Positions 25,296-37,641 of a stretch of DNA of 64,000 nt are shown here, piece by piece. The notes beneath the pieces are model-generated. The model saw nothing but the letters and a program-made list of their open reading frames with translations. It was not told the origin of the DNA and made no database searches. Numbering within the stretch: position 1 is the stretch's first letter; each line of letters starts with the position of its first letter. Made by a program: the position numbers and the translations under genes. Origin of the DNA: Paraburkholderia antibiotica (GTDB taxonomy: Bacteria; Pseudomonadota; Gammaproteobacteria; Burkholderiales; Burkholderiaceae); NCBI RefSeq assembly GCF_012927125.1, contig NZ_JABBFZ010000012.1, forward strand, positions 155,065 through 219,064, given 5' to 3'.

Positions 25296-25380
25296 GCCGA
25301 CGTGGTGAAATTGGTAGACACGCTATCTTGAGGGGGTAGTGGCGAAAGCTGTGCGAGTTCGAGTCTCGCCGTCGGCACCA
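25296..25380 (+). tRNA. tRNA-Leu, anticodon GAG
   Basis: An 85-base tRNA with encoded CCA. The acceptor stem GCCGACG pairs with CGTCGGC; the anticodon stem CTATC/GGTAG frames the loop TTGAGGG (anticodon GAG, reading CUC/CUU). The T arm is GCGAG-TTCGAGT-CTCGC, and an extended variable arm is present as in class II tRNAs. It lies between secG and nuoA, an arrangement I know from other betaproteobacteria. Confidence 0.96.
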
Positions 25381-25392
25381 AATGTTATCTAA

Positions 25393-25428
25393 ATGCCAGC
25401 CGTTTGCTTCGCTTCGGCTGGCATTTTC
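25393..25428 (+). terminator. Hairpin after tRNA-Leu, terminator or attenuator ahead of nuoA
   Basis: ATGCCAGCCG, 12-base loop, CGGCTGGCAT, then TTTTC. A perfect 10-bp stem with only a short T run, so it may end the tRNA transcript only partly. The 110 bases from here to nuoA show no strong promoter. Confidence 0.75.
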
Positions 25429-25538
25429 ACTTCTGGCGCATGGTTGTGGCGCTTGCGTTGTGTGCGTTTCGGAAGTGATTTCGCGTCAGGGGTGCTATGC
25501 TCCTGACGGCACTCAGAACCAACCGATTGAGGATTGTC

Positions 25539-25898
25539 TTGAACCTCGCAGCCTATTTCCCCGTATTGTTGTTCCTCATTGTGGGCACCGGTTTAGGCGT
25601 AGCACTGGTCAGTATTGGCAAGATCCTCGGTCCCAATAGGCCCGACACCGAGAAAAACGCACCGTACGAGTGCGGCTTCGAAGCATTCGAAGATGCGCGC
25701 ATGAAGTTCGACGTGCGCTATTACCTCGTCGCCATTCTCTTCATCATTTTCGACCTTGAAACGGCGTTCCTGTTTCCGTGGGGTGTGGCCCTGCGCGACA
25801 TCGGCTGGGCCGGTTTCATGGCAATGATGATTTTCCTGCTCGAATTCCTGCTTGGCTTTGCCTACATCTGGAAGAAGGGCGGCCTCGACTGGGAATGA
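25539..25898 (+). CDS. nuoA: NADH-quinone oxidoreductase subunit A
   Basis: A 119-residue membrane subunit of complex I at the junction of the peripheral and membrane arms. Three hydrophobic segments; the conserved loop [22 protein letters not shown] (in parts) and [13 protein letters not shown] place the start at TTG 25539: the product then begins [12 protein letters not shown] like its relatives, and GAGG lies seven bases upstream. An in-frame ATG at 25497 would add 14 atypical residues. First gene of the 14-gene nuo operon. Confidence 0.95.
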
Positions 25899-25959
25899 TG
25901 AATTAATCGCCGGTTTAGTGGGTGGCCAGGCTTGCCACCCCGTCTGGAGTGGAAAGCAA

Positions 25960-26439
25960 ATGAGTATCGAAGGGGTCTTGAAGGAAGGGTTTGTCACCAC
26001 TACGGCGGACAAACTGATCAACTGGACGCGCACCGGCTCCCTGTGGCCGATGACGTTCGGTCTTGCGTGCTGCGCTGTCGAGATGATGCATGCGGGGGCA
26101 GCCCGTTATGACCTCGACCGCTTCGGCGTCGTGTTTCGTCCGAGTCCGCGGCAGTCGGACGTGATGATTGTCGCCGGCACGCTGTGCAACAAGATGGCGC
26201 CCGCTCTGCGCAAGGTCTACGACCAGATGGCAGAGCCGCGCTGGGTGATCTCGATGGGTTCGTGCGCGAACGGCGGCGGCTACTACCACTACTCGTATTC
26301 GGTGGTGCGCGGTTGCGATCGGATCGTTCCGGTCGACGTCTACGTGCCAGGTTGTCCGCCCACGGCGGAAGCGCTGGTGTACGGCGTGATCCAGCTTCAG
26401 GCGAAGATTCGCCGCACCAATACCATCGCCCGTCAATAA
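25960..26439 (+). CDS. nuoB: NADH-quinone oxidoreductase subunit B
   Basis: A 159-residue subunit carrying Fe-S cluster N2, the last electron carrier before ubiquinone. The ligands are visible: adjacent cysteines in [10 protein letters not shown], Cys in GSCANGG and Cys in [10 protein letters not shown]. Length is standard. ATG 25960 follows GGAGTGGAAAGC. It begins 61 bases after nuoA and 21 before nuoC. Confidence 0.97.
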
Positions 26440-26460
26440 GGCCAACGCCTTCCCCACAAT

Positions 26461-27063
26461 ATGGCAAGCAAACTCGAGACCCTGAAAGCGAACCTCGAGG
26501 CGGCCTTTGGCGGCCTCCTGTTGAGCACCACCGAAGCAATCGGTGAATTGACGATCGTCGTCAAGGCAGGCGATTACCTCAACGTGGCAAAGCGTCTGCG
26601 CGATGACCGCTCGCTCGGTTTCGAGCAGTGCGTCGATCTGTGCGGCGTCGACTATCAAACCTACGCCGACGGCGCATACGACGGCCCGCGTTTCGCGGCC
26701 GTGCTGCATCTGCTGTCGGTGCAGAACAACTGGCGTTTGCGTCTGCGCGTATTCGCGCCGGACGAAGATATGCCGATCCTGCCGTCCGTCGTCGAAATCT
26801 GGAATTCGGTGAACTGGTACGAGCGCGAAGCGTTCGACCTGTACGGCATCGTCTTCGAAGGTCACCCGGACCTGCGCCGCATCCTGACCGATTACGGTTT
26901 CATCGGTCACCCGTTCCGTAAGGATTTCCCGGTTTCCGGCTACGTCGAAATGCGTTACGACCCGGAAGAGAAGCGCGTCGTCTATCAGCCGGTGACGATC
27001 GAGCCGCGGGAAATCACGCCGCGCGTGATCCGCGAGGATCGCTATGGCGGTCTGAAACACTAA
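26461..27063 (+). CDS. nuoC: NADH-quinone oxidoreductase subunit C
   Basis: A 200-residue 30-kDa subunit of the Q module. The family signature NWYEREAFDLYGIVFEGHPDLRRILTDYGF is present in parts (about 120-150), followed by HPFRKDFP. It is separate from NuoD, unlike the NuoCD fusion of E. coli. Nine bases separate it from nuoD. Confidence 0.96.
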   Translation: MASKLETLKANLEAAFGGLLLSTTEAIGELTIVVKAGDYLNVAKRLRDDRSLGFEQCVDLCGVDYQTYADGAYDGPRFAAVLHLLSVQNNWRLRLRVFAPDEDMPILPSVVEIWNSVNWYEREAFDLYGIVFEGHPDLRRILTDYGFIGHPFRKDFPVSGYVEMRYDPEEKRVVYQPVTIEPREITPRVIREDRYGGLKH

Positions 27064-27072
27064 GAGAACGTC

Positions 27073-28326
<1,254 letters not shown>

Positions 28327-28459
28327 GACGTATTCATCGACGCGTGTCTGCGGTCATCGCACCGCCACGCGCGTCAAGCAAAGGAACGCCGGGTCTGTCG
28401 CAGTATGACGTGAGCGACAGGTTTTCGTTCGGTAGGAATTGAAAGAGTCGTGTCTGAAA

Positions 28460-28945
28460 ATGATCTCAGCTGAAGGCCTGAAGGAAATCGATCGTGCGGT
28501 TGCAAAGTATCCCGCCGATCAGAAACAGTCCGCCGTGATGTCGGCGTTGGCCACTGCTCAGGAAGAGCATGGCTGGCTGTCGCCCGAACTCATGCAGTTC
28601 GTCGCGGATTATCTCGGCATGCCGGCCATCGCCGTGCAGGAGGTTGCGACCTTCTACACGATGTACGAGACCTCGCCTGTCGGCAAATACAAGATCACGC
28701 TCTGCACGAACCTGCCGTGTCAGCTCGGCCCGGACGGCGGTTCCGAAAGCGCCGCCGAATACCTGAAGCAGAAGCTCGGCATCGACTTCGGCGAAACCAC
28801 GCCCGACGGCAAATTCTCCCTGAAAGAGGGCGAGTGCATGGGTTCGTGCGGCGACGCGCCGGTGATGCTGGTGAACAACCATCGCATGTGCAGCTTCATG
28901 AGCCGCGAGAAGATCGACCAGCTGCTCGAGGAACTTTCGAAATGA
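28460..28945 (+). CDS. nuoE: NADH-quinone oxidoreductase subunit E
   Basis: A 161-residue thioredoxin-like subunit with the binuclear cluster N1a. Cysteines in CTNLPCQL and in ECMGSCGDAPVM supply the ligands. The N-terminal helical part includes AVQEVATFYTMY. I chose ATG 28460 (MISAEGLKEI); the frame opens seven codons earlier with TTG. Its stop overlaps the nuoF start by four bases (ATGA), showing translational coupling. Confidence 0.95.
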   Translation: MISAEGLKEIDRAVAKYPADQKQSAVMSALATAQEEHGWLSPELMQFVADYLGMPAIAVQEVATFYTMYETSPVGKYKITLCTNLPCQLGPDGGSESAAEYLKQKLGIDFGETTPDGKFSLKEGECMGSCGDAPVMLVNNHRMCSFMSREKIDQLLEELSK

Positions 28946-30270
28946 CGTCTTTACACGATCGTCACATCAAACCGCTGATTCTCGCCGGCCTGAACGGCGA
29001 TAACTGGCATCTCGAAGATTACGTGGCGCGCGGCGGTTACGCCCAGCTGCGCCGTATCCTGGAAGAAAAGATTCCGCCCGAGCAGGTGATCGCCGACGTC
29101 AAGGCGTCGGGTCTGCGCGGCCGTGGCGGTGCGGGCTTCCCGACCGGTCTGAAGTGGAGCTTCATGCCGCGTCAGTTCCCGGGCCAGAAATACCTCGTCT
29201 GCAATTCGGACGAAGGCGAACCGGGCACGTTCAAGGACCGCGACATCCTGCGCTTCAATCCGCATGCGCTGATCGAAGGCATGGCGATCGGCGCGTACGC
29301 GATGGGCATCACGGTCGGCTACAACTATATTCACGGCGAAATCTGGGAAGTCTACAAACGCTTCGAAGAAGCGTTAGAGGAAGCTCGTCGCGCGGGGTTC
29401 CTCGGCGACAACATCATGGGCTCGGGCTTCTCGTTCCAGCTGCATGCGCATCACGGTTACGGCGCCTACATTTGCGGCGAAGAAACCGCGCTGCTCGAAT
29501 CGATCGAGGGCAAGAAGGGCCAGCCGCGCTTCAAGCCGCCGTTCCCGGCGAGCTTCGGCGTGTACGGCAAGCCGACCACGATCAACAACACCGAAACGTT
29601 CGCGGCGGTGCCGTTCCTGCTCGCAGTCGGTCCGCAGAATTACCTCGAACTCGGCAAGCCGAACAACGGTGGCACGAAGATTTTTTCGGTGTCGGGCGAC
29701 GTCGAGCGTCCGGGCAATTACGAAATTCCGCTCGGCACGCCGTTCGCGACGCTGATGGAACTCGCTGGCGGCATGCGCGGCGGCAAGAAGATCAAGGCCG
29801 TGATTCCGGGCGGTTCGTCGGCGCCGGTGATTCCGGGCGACATCATGATGCAGACCGACATGGACTACGACGCGATCGCCAAGGCTGGCTCGATGCTCGG
29901 CTCGGGCGCGGTGATCGTGATGGACGAGACGCGCTGCATGGTGCGCTCGCTGCTGCGTCTGTCGTACTTCTATTACGAAGAGTCGTGCGGTCAGTGCACG
30001 CCTTGCCGTGAAGGCACGGGCTGGCTGTATCGCGTCGTGCATCGTATCGAGCACGGACTCGGCCGTCAGGAAGATCTGGATCTGTTGAATTCGGTTGCGG
30101 AAAACATCATGGGCCGCACGATCTGCGCGCTCGGCGATGCGGCGGCCATGCCGGTTCGCGGCATGCTCAAGCACTTCTGGGACGAATTCGAATATCACGT
30201 CGCTCACAAGCATTGCCTCGTCGGCGGTCATGCCGGCACGGCGGCGACGTCGGAAACAGTGGCTGCCTGA
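28942..30270 (+). CDS. nuoF: NADH-quinone oxidoreductase subunit F (NADH/FMN-binding)
   Basis: A 442-residue subunit that takes hydride from NADH. GLRGRGGAGFPTGLKW (about residues 57-72) binds NADH, and CNSDEGEPGTFKDR borders FMN. The N3 cluster ligands lie in ESCGQCTPCREGTGW plus the Cys in GRTICALGDAAAMP. Length is standard. It is coupled to nuoE by overlap and followed by a 154-base gap before nuoG. Confidence 0.97.
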   Translation: MTSLHDRHIKPLILAGLNGDNWHLEDYVARGGYAQLRRILEEKIPPEQVIADVKASGLRGRGGAGFPTGLKWSFMPRQFPGQKYLVCNSDEGEPGTFKDRDILRFNPHALIEGMAIGAYAMGITVGYNYIHGEIWEVYKRFEEALEEARRAGFLGDNIMGSGFSFQLHAHHGYGAYICGEETALLESIEGKKGQPRFKPPFPASFGVYGKPTTINNTETFAAVPFLLAVGPQNYLELGKPNNGGTKIFSVSGDVERPGNYEIPLGTPFATLMELAGGMRGGKKIKAVIPGGSSAPVIPGDIMMQTDMDYDAIAKAGSMLGSGAVIVMDETRCMVRSLLRLSYFYYEESCGQCTPCREGTGWLYRVVHRIEHGLGRQEDLDLLNSVAENIMGRTICALGDAAAMPVRGMLKHFWDEFEYHVAHKHCLVGGHAGTAATSETVAA

Positions 30271-30424
30271 AGGGCTACCGGAAGTGGTTGCCTGAGTCAG
30301 GCCGATCGGATTGACACACGCATACCTACCGGACGAACACCTCAACCGCAGGATTCGTCGCCCGAAAGCGGGCGATGAACAGGCGAACGATTGAGCGGTA
30401 ACAGGTTAAGGAAGATTGACCATC

Positions 30425-32758
30425 ATGGTTGAACTGGAAATAGACGGCAAGAAAGTCGAGGTGCCTGAAGGCAGCATGGTGATCCAGGCTGCGCATAAGG
30501 TCGACACCTACATTCCTCACTTCTGCTATCACAAGAAGCTGTCGATTGCGGCCAATTGCCGGATGTGTCTGGTCGATGTCGAAAAGATGCCGAAGGCCGT
30601 GCCCGCATGCGCGACGCCGGTGTCGGCCGGCATGATCGTGCGCACCAAGTCGGACAAGGCGGTGAAGGGCCAGCAAGCCGTGATGGAGTTCCTGCTGATC
30701 AACCATCCGCTCGATTGCCCGATCTGCGACCAGGGCGGCGAATGCCAGCTGCAGGATCTGGCCGTCGGCTACGGCAAGTCGTCGTCGCGCTATAGCGAAG
30801 AAAAGCGCGTGGTGTTCCACAAGAACGTCGGCCCGCTGATCTCGATGGAAGAAATGTCGCGTTGCATTCACTGCACGCGCTGTGTCCGTTTCGGTCAGGA
30901 AGTCGCCGGCGTGATGGAGCTCGGCATGCTGGGCCGCGGCGAGCATTCGGAAATCACCTCGTTCGTCGGCAAGACGGTCGACTCGGAACTGTCGGGCAAC
31001 ATGATCGACCTCTGCCCGGTCGGCGCGCTCACGAGCAAGCCGTTCCGCTACAGCGCCCGGACGTGGGAACTGTCGCGCCGCAAGTCGGTGAGCCCGCACG
31101 ATTCCGTCGGCGCGAACCTCGTGGTGCAGGTGAAGAACGATCGCGTGATGCGCGTTCTGCCGTTCGAAAACGAAGCCATCAACGAGTGCTGGATTTCGGA
31201 CAAGGACCGCTTCTCGTACGAAGGTCTGAACAGCCCCGAGCGTCTGACGAAGCCGATGCTCAAGCAGGGCGGCCAGTGGGTCGAAACCGACTGGCAGACC
31301 GCGCTCGATTACGTGGCCAAGGGCCTGAAGGGTATCAAGGGCGACCACGGCGCGAATGCGCTGGCGGCGCTTTCCAGCGCGCACAGCACGGTCGAAGAGC
31401 TGTTCCTGCTCAAGCAGCTTGCCCAGGCGGTCGGTACGCCGAACGTGGACTTCCGTCTGCGTCAGTCGGACTTCTCGGCGCCCGTTACCGGCGCACCGTG
31501 GCTCGGCACGACGATCACCGAACTGTCGAACATCGACGCGGCACTCGTGATCGGCACGGATCTGCGCCGTGATCATCCGCTGTTCGCCGCGCGTCTGCGT
31601 CAGGTCGCGCGTAGCGGTTCGAAGCTCACGCTGATCCAGGCCACCAACGACGACGCGATGATCCCGCAGGCGCAACGCGTCGTGGCGGCACCGTCGGCAT
31701 GGCTCGACACGCTCGCGGGCATCGCTGGCGCAGTGGGCGAGGCGAAGGGCGTCGCACTGCCGGAAGCATTCGCCGGCACGCAGTCGACGGACGCGCACAA
31801 GCAGATCGCAAAGTCGCTCACCACCGGCGAGAGCCGCCTCGTGCTGCTCGGCAACGACGCGATCCGTCACCCGGATTTCGCGGCGATCCACGCCGCGGCG
31901 CAATGGATTGCCGAGGCAACCGGCGCAACGCTCGGTTTCCTGACCGAAGCGGCCAATACGGTCGGCGCGCATCTGGTGAACGCGCTGCCGGGCGAGGGCG
32001 GTCTGAACGCACGTGAAGTGTTCGAGCAGCCGCGCAAGGGTTATCTGCTGCTGAACCTCGAGCCGGAATTCGATACGGCCAATCCGGCGCAGGCGCTTGC
32101 CGCGCTGAAGCAGGCCGAGATGGTCGTCGTCATGTCGCCGTTCCAGACGGGCGCCGACTACGCCGACGTGCTGCTGCCGATCGCGCCGTTCACCGAAACG
32201 GGCGGCACTTTCGTCAACGCGGAAGGCACGGTGCAGACGTTCAACGGCGTCGTGCGTCCGCTCGGCGACACGCGTCCGGCATGGAAGGTGTTGCGCGTGC
32301 TGGGCAGCCTGCTCGGCGTGCCGGGCTTCGAATACGACACGGTCGAAGAAGTGCGCACGGCGGCGCTGGGCGACGGCGAGCTGAGCTCGCGTCTGTCGAA
32401 CCGTACCGGCGTCGCGGTGACGCGCGGCAACGCGGTCAAGGCGGCGGAAGGCAAGTTCGAGCGTCTCGCGAACGTGCCGATCTATCACGCCGATGCGCTC
32501 GTGCGTCGCGCGGAGTCGCTGCATCTGACCGCGGCGGCTCGCACGGCGAACGCGGTCGGCCTGCCGGCTGCGCTGTTCGACAAACTGGGTTTGAAAGAGG
32601 GCGACGCAGTGCGCGTTCGTCAGGGCGAGCAATCGGTGCAGTTGCCGGCCGTGCGCGACGCGAATCTTGCGGAGACGGTCGTCCGCGTATCGGCGGCTAC
32701 GCCTGCCGGTGCAGCGCTGGGCAGCCTGTTCGGTGAACTGGTGGTGGAGAAGGCGTAA
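30425..32758 (+). CDS. nuoG: NADH-quinone oxidoreductase subunit G
   Basis: A 777-residue 75-kDa subunit. The binuclear cluster has C34, C45, C48 and C62; N5 has H94, C98, C101 and C107; N4 has C147, C150, C153 and C197. The rest resembles molybdopterin oxidoreductases without a cofactor. The extra cluster N7, whose ligands in E. coli lie just after this region, has no cysteines here (SVSPHDSVGANL, about 221-232), so N7 is absent. I chose ATG 30425, nine bases after AAGGAAG; an upstream TTG at 30416 has no room for a ribosome site. Its stop abuts the nuoH ATG directly. Confidence 0.96.
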   Translation: MVELEIDGKKVEVPEGSMVIQAAHKVDTYIPHFCYHKKLSIAANCRMCLVDVEKMPKAVPACATPVSAGMIVRTKSDKAVKGQQAVMEFLLINHPLDCPICDQGGECQLQDLAVGYGKSSSRYSEEKRVVFHKNVGPLISMEEMSRCIHCTRCVRFGQEVAGVMELGMLGRGEHSEITSFVGKTVDSELSGNMIDLCPVGALTSKPFRYSARTWELSRRKSVSPHDSVGANLVVQVKNDRVMRVLPFENEAINECWISDKDRFSYEGLNSPERLTKPMLKQGGQWVETDWQTALDYVAKGLKGIKGDHGANALAALSSAHSTVEELFLLKQLAQAVGTPNVDFRLRQSDFSAPVTGAPWLGTTITELSNIDAALVIGTDLRRDHPLFAARLRQVARSGSKLTLIQATNDDAMIPQAQRVVAAPSAWLDTLAGIAGAVGEAKGVALPEAFAGTQSTDAHKQIAKSLTTGESRLVLLGNDAIRHPDFAAIHAAAQWIAEATGATLGFLTEAANTVGAHLVNALPGEGGLNAREVFEQPRKGYLLLNLEPEFDTANPAQALAALKQAEMVVVMSPFQTGADYADVLLPIAPFTETGGTFVNAEGTVQTFNGVVRPLGDTRPAWKVLRVLGSLLGVPGFEYDTVEEVRTAALGDGELSSRLSNRTGVAVTRGNAVKAAEGKFERLANVPIYHADALVRRAESLHLTAAARTANAVGLPAALFDKLGLKEGDAVRVRQGEQSVQLPAVRDANLAETVVRVSAATPAGAALGSLFGELVVEKA

Positions 32759-33823
32759 ATGAGCTTGTTCGATACGATCAACTCGGGCGGCGCCCAGCTT
32801 CTCGGTGTGGCATGGCCCACGGTGTGGGCGCTCGTGCGCATCCTGGTGGTGGCCGTCGTGATCCTGTTGTGCGTGGCTTACCTGATCCTGTGGGAACGGA
32901 AGCTGATCGGCTGGATGCACGTGCGTCTCGGTCCGAACCGCGTCGGTCCCGCAGGTCTGCTGCAGCCGATCGCCGACGTGCTGAAACTGCTGCTCAAGGA
33001 AGTGATTCAGCCTGCTCAGGCGAGCCGCTGGGTCTACCTCATCGCGCCGATCATGGTGGTGGTGCCGGCCTTCGCGGTGTGGGCGGTGATTCCGTTCCAG
33101 GCGGGCGCGGTGCTCGGCGACATCAACGCAGGTCTGCTGTACGCGATGGCGATTTCGTCGATCGGCGTGTACGGCGTGATTCTGGCCGGCTGGGCGTCGA
33201 ACTCGAAGTACGCGTTCCTCGGCGCGATGCGCGCTGCCGCGCAGATGGTGTCGTACGAAATCTCGATGGGCTTCGCGCTCGTCGTGGTGCTGATGACGGC
33301 CGGTACGCTGAATCTGTCGGGTATCGTCGGTTCGCAGGAACAGGGCTTCTTCGCGTCGCACGGCCTGAACTTCCTGTCGTGGAACTGGCTGCCGCTGCTG
33401 CCGATGTTCGTTGTGTACTTCATCTCGGGCATAGCCGAAACGAACCGCCATCCGTTCGACGTGGTGGAAGGGGAGTCGGAAATCGTCGCGGGTCACATGA
33501 TCGATTACTCGGGTATGGCGTTCGCGCTGTTCTTCCTCGCCGAGTACATCAACATGATCGTAATCTCGGCATTGGCTGCAACGTTGTTCCTTGGGGGCTG
33601 GAGCGCTCCGTTCGGGTTCCTGTCGTTTATCCCGGGCATCTTCTGGCTCGTCCTCAAGGTTTTCCTGCTGCTGTCGGTGTTCATCTGGGCGCGCGCCACG
33701 TTCCCGCGTTACCGCTATGACCAGATCATGCGTCTGGGCTGGAAGGTGTTCATTCCGGTCTGCGTGGTGTGGCTCGTGGTGGTCGGCTTCTGGATCATGT
33801 CGCCGTTGAACATCTGGAAATAA
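32759..33823 (+). CDS. nuoH: NADH-quinone oxidoreductase subunit H
   Basis: A 354-residue membrane subunit with about eight hydrophobic segments that anchors the peripheral arm and lines the quinone channel. Conserved features are ERKLIGWMHVRLGPNRVGP near residue 45 and the acidic loop AETNRHPFDVVEGESEIVAG, important for coupling. The start codon follows the nuoG stop with no gap. Confidence 0.97.
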   Translation: MSLFDTINSGGAQLLGVAWPTVWALVRILVVAVVILLCVAYLILWERKLIGWMHVRLGPNRVGPAGLLQPIADVLKLLLKEVIQPAQASRWVYLIAPIMVVVPAFAVWAVIPFQAGAVLGDINAGLLYAMAISSIGVYGVILAGWASNSKYAFLGAMRAAAQMVSYEISMGFALVVVLMTAGTLNLSGIVGSQEQGFFASHGLNFLSWNWLPLLPMFVVYFISGIAETNRHPFDVVEGESEIVAGHMIDYSGMAFALFFLAEYINMIVISALAATLFLGGWSAPFGFLSFIPGIFWLVLKVFLLLSVFIWARATFPRYRYDQIMRLGWKVFIPVCVVWLVVVGFWIMSPLNIWK

Positions 33824-33838
33824 AGGGCGGACGAACCT

Positions 33839-34327
33839 ATGACCGCAATCCAAAACTTCTTCAAGACTTTCTTCCTCACGGAACTGCTTAAAGGCCTCGC
33901 GCTGACCGGACGCTACACGTTCCAGCGCAAGGTCACCGTGCAGTTCCCGGAAGAGAAGACCCCGATCTCGCCGCGTTTCCGTGGTCTGCACGCGCTGCGT
34001 CGCTATGAAAACGGCGAAGAGCGCTGCATCGCATGCAAGCTGTGCGAAGCGGTGTGCCCGGCGCTCGCCATCACGATCGAATCGGAAACGCGCGCGGACA
34101 ACACGCGCCGCACGACGCGCTACGACATCGACCTGACCAAGTGCATCTTCTGCGGTTTCTGCGAAGAAAGCTGCCCGGTCGACTCGATCGTCGAGACGCA
34201 CATTCTCGAGTATCACGGCGAGAAGCGCGGCGACCTGTACTTCACGAAGGACATGCTGCTGGCCGTCGGCGATCGCTACGAAGCGCAGATCGCCGCTAAC
34301 AAGGCAGCCGACGCACCGTATCGTTGA
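33839..34327 (+). CDS. nuoI: NADH-quinone oxidoreductase subunit I
   Basis: A 162-residue ferredoxin-like subunit with two [4Fe-4S] clusters (N6a and N6b): CIACKLCEAVCP at about 62-73 and CIFCGFCEESCP at about 101-112. An amphipathic N-terminus attaches it to the membrane arm. It starts 15 bases after nuoH. An unusually long 188-base gap follows before nuoJ. Confidence 0.97.
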   Translation: MTAIQNFFKTFFLTELLKGLALTGRYTFQRKVTVQFPEEKTPISPRFRGLHALRRYENGEERCIACKLCEAVCPALAITIESETRADNTRRTTRYDIDLTKCIFCGFCEESCPVDSIVETHILEYHGEKRGDLYFTKDMLLAVGDRYEAQIAANKAADAPYR

Positions 34328-34388
34328 AGCGCTTTTCGATGCAGTAATCGCGGCAGTAAAAGCAGTAACACGGCCTGCTGTCGGGCCG

Positions 34389-34413
34389 ACCGCCGCGGCT
34401 TAACCGCCGCGGC
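34389..34413 (+). repeat. Tandem 11-bp direct repeat in the nuoI-nuoJ gap
   Basis: ACCGCCGCGGC occurs twice with three bases (TTA) between. Each copy contains the palindrome CCGCGG, so alternative hairpins can form. The gap 34328-34515 shows no convincing promoter or open frame. Confidence 0.7.
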
Positions 34414-34515
34414 ACGGCGCACCTGTGCGACGGTTCTGGCGGTTTCGTCCGCTGCTGCCGACCACGCGTGCCAAAGAACAATGCCTGACGATGGCCTAAC
34501 GATGAACCGGTAATC

Positions 34516-35211
34516 ATGGAATTCACGACCGTACTGTTCTACATCTTCGCGCTGCTCCTGGTTGTCTCGGGGCTGAAGGTGATCACCTCGCGCAACCCGG
34601 TATCGTCCGCACTGTTTCTGGTGCTGGCGTTCTTCAACGCAGCCGCGATCTGGATGCTGCTCGAAGCGGAGTTCCTCGCGATCCTGCTGGTGCTGGTCTA
34701 CGTCGGCGCGGTGATGGTGCTGTTCCTGTTCGTCGTGATGATGCTGGACATCAATCTCGACGTGCTGCGCAAGGACTTCAAACGCTTCGTGCCGATGGCC
34801 ACGGCGGTCGGCGCGATCATCGTGATCGAAACCGCGCTGATCCTGTGGCACGGCTACGGCGCGACCAGCACCGCGCTGCACGACACGGCCGCGGCCGCCG
34901 CCGGCATGGGCGACTGGTCGAACACGCGTCTGATCGGCAAGATCATCTACACCGACTACATCTTCGCGTTCGAAGTCGCCGGTCTCGTGCTGCTGGTGGC
35001 AATCATCGCGGCGATCGCGTTGACCACGAGCCACAAGAAGGACAGCAAGCGTCAGAACGTCAGCGCGCAGGTCAAGGTGCGTGCGCAGGATCGCGTGCGC
35101 GTCGTGAAGATGCCGTCGGAGAAAAGCGCGGCGACCATCGCCGCGGAAGAGGCCGCAGCTGCGGCGGCCGCGGCGGCAGCAGCCGACTCGGCCCCTGCCA
35201 AGAACAGCTGA
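34516..35211 (+). CDS. nuoJ: NADH-quinone oxidoreductase subunit J
   Basis: A 231-residue membrane subunit with five hydrophobic segments. [20 protein letters not shown] contains the conserved pi-bulge helix region, and the family opening [16 protein letters not shown] is clear. After the last segment (about 155-172) a cytoplasmic tail ends in a run of more than ten alanines and a short polar end (DSAPAKNS); this tail is variable in the family. It lies 20 bases before nuoK. Confidence 0.96.
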
Positions 35212-35231
35212 GCGGACAGGAGATAGAAATC

Positions 35232-35537
35232 ATGTTGACCCTTGCTCATTACCTCGTCCTCGGCGCGATCCTGTTTGCGATCAGCATCGTCGGCATTTTC
35301 CTGAACCGTCGTAACGTCATCATCATCCTGATGGCGATCGAATTGATGCTGCTCGCGGTGAACACCAACTTCGTCGCGTTCTCGCACTACCTGGGCGACG
35401 TACACGGCCAGATTTTCGTCTTCTTCGTGCTGACGGTTGCGGCAGCCGAAGCGGCGATCGGTCTCGCAATTCTGGTGACCCTGTTCCGTAGTCTCGACAC
35501 GATCAATGTCGAGGATCTCGATCAGCTCAAAGGTTAA
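35232..35537 (+). CDS. nuoK: NADH-quinone oxidoreductase subunit K
   Basis: A 101-residue, three-helix antiporter-like membrane subunit. Conserved membrane glutamates lie in [12 protein letters not shown] and [12 protein letters not shown], part of the central proton pathway. Length is standard. ATG 35232 follows AGGAGATAG. It lies 17 bases before nuoL. Confidence 0.96.
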
Positions 35538-35554
35538 TTTCAGGAAAAGCGGTT

Positions 35555-37627
<2,073 letters not shown>

Positions 37628-37641
37628 GGCGAGGGACACTA

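Noticed and set aside
30326..34216. A 1296-codon open frame antisense to nuoG, nuoH and nuoI
   Set aside because: It is composed of His/Arg/Asp/Ala-rich repeats of the kind produced by reading GC-rich genes backward; it has no domain and opposes well-identified genes.
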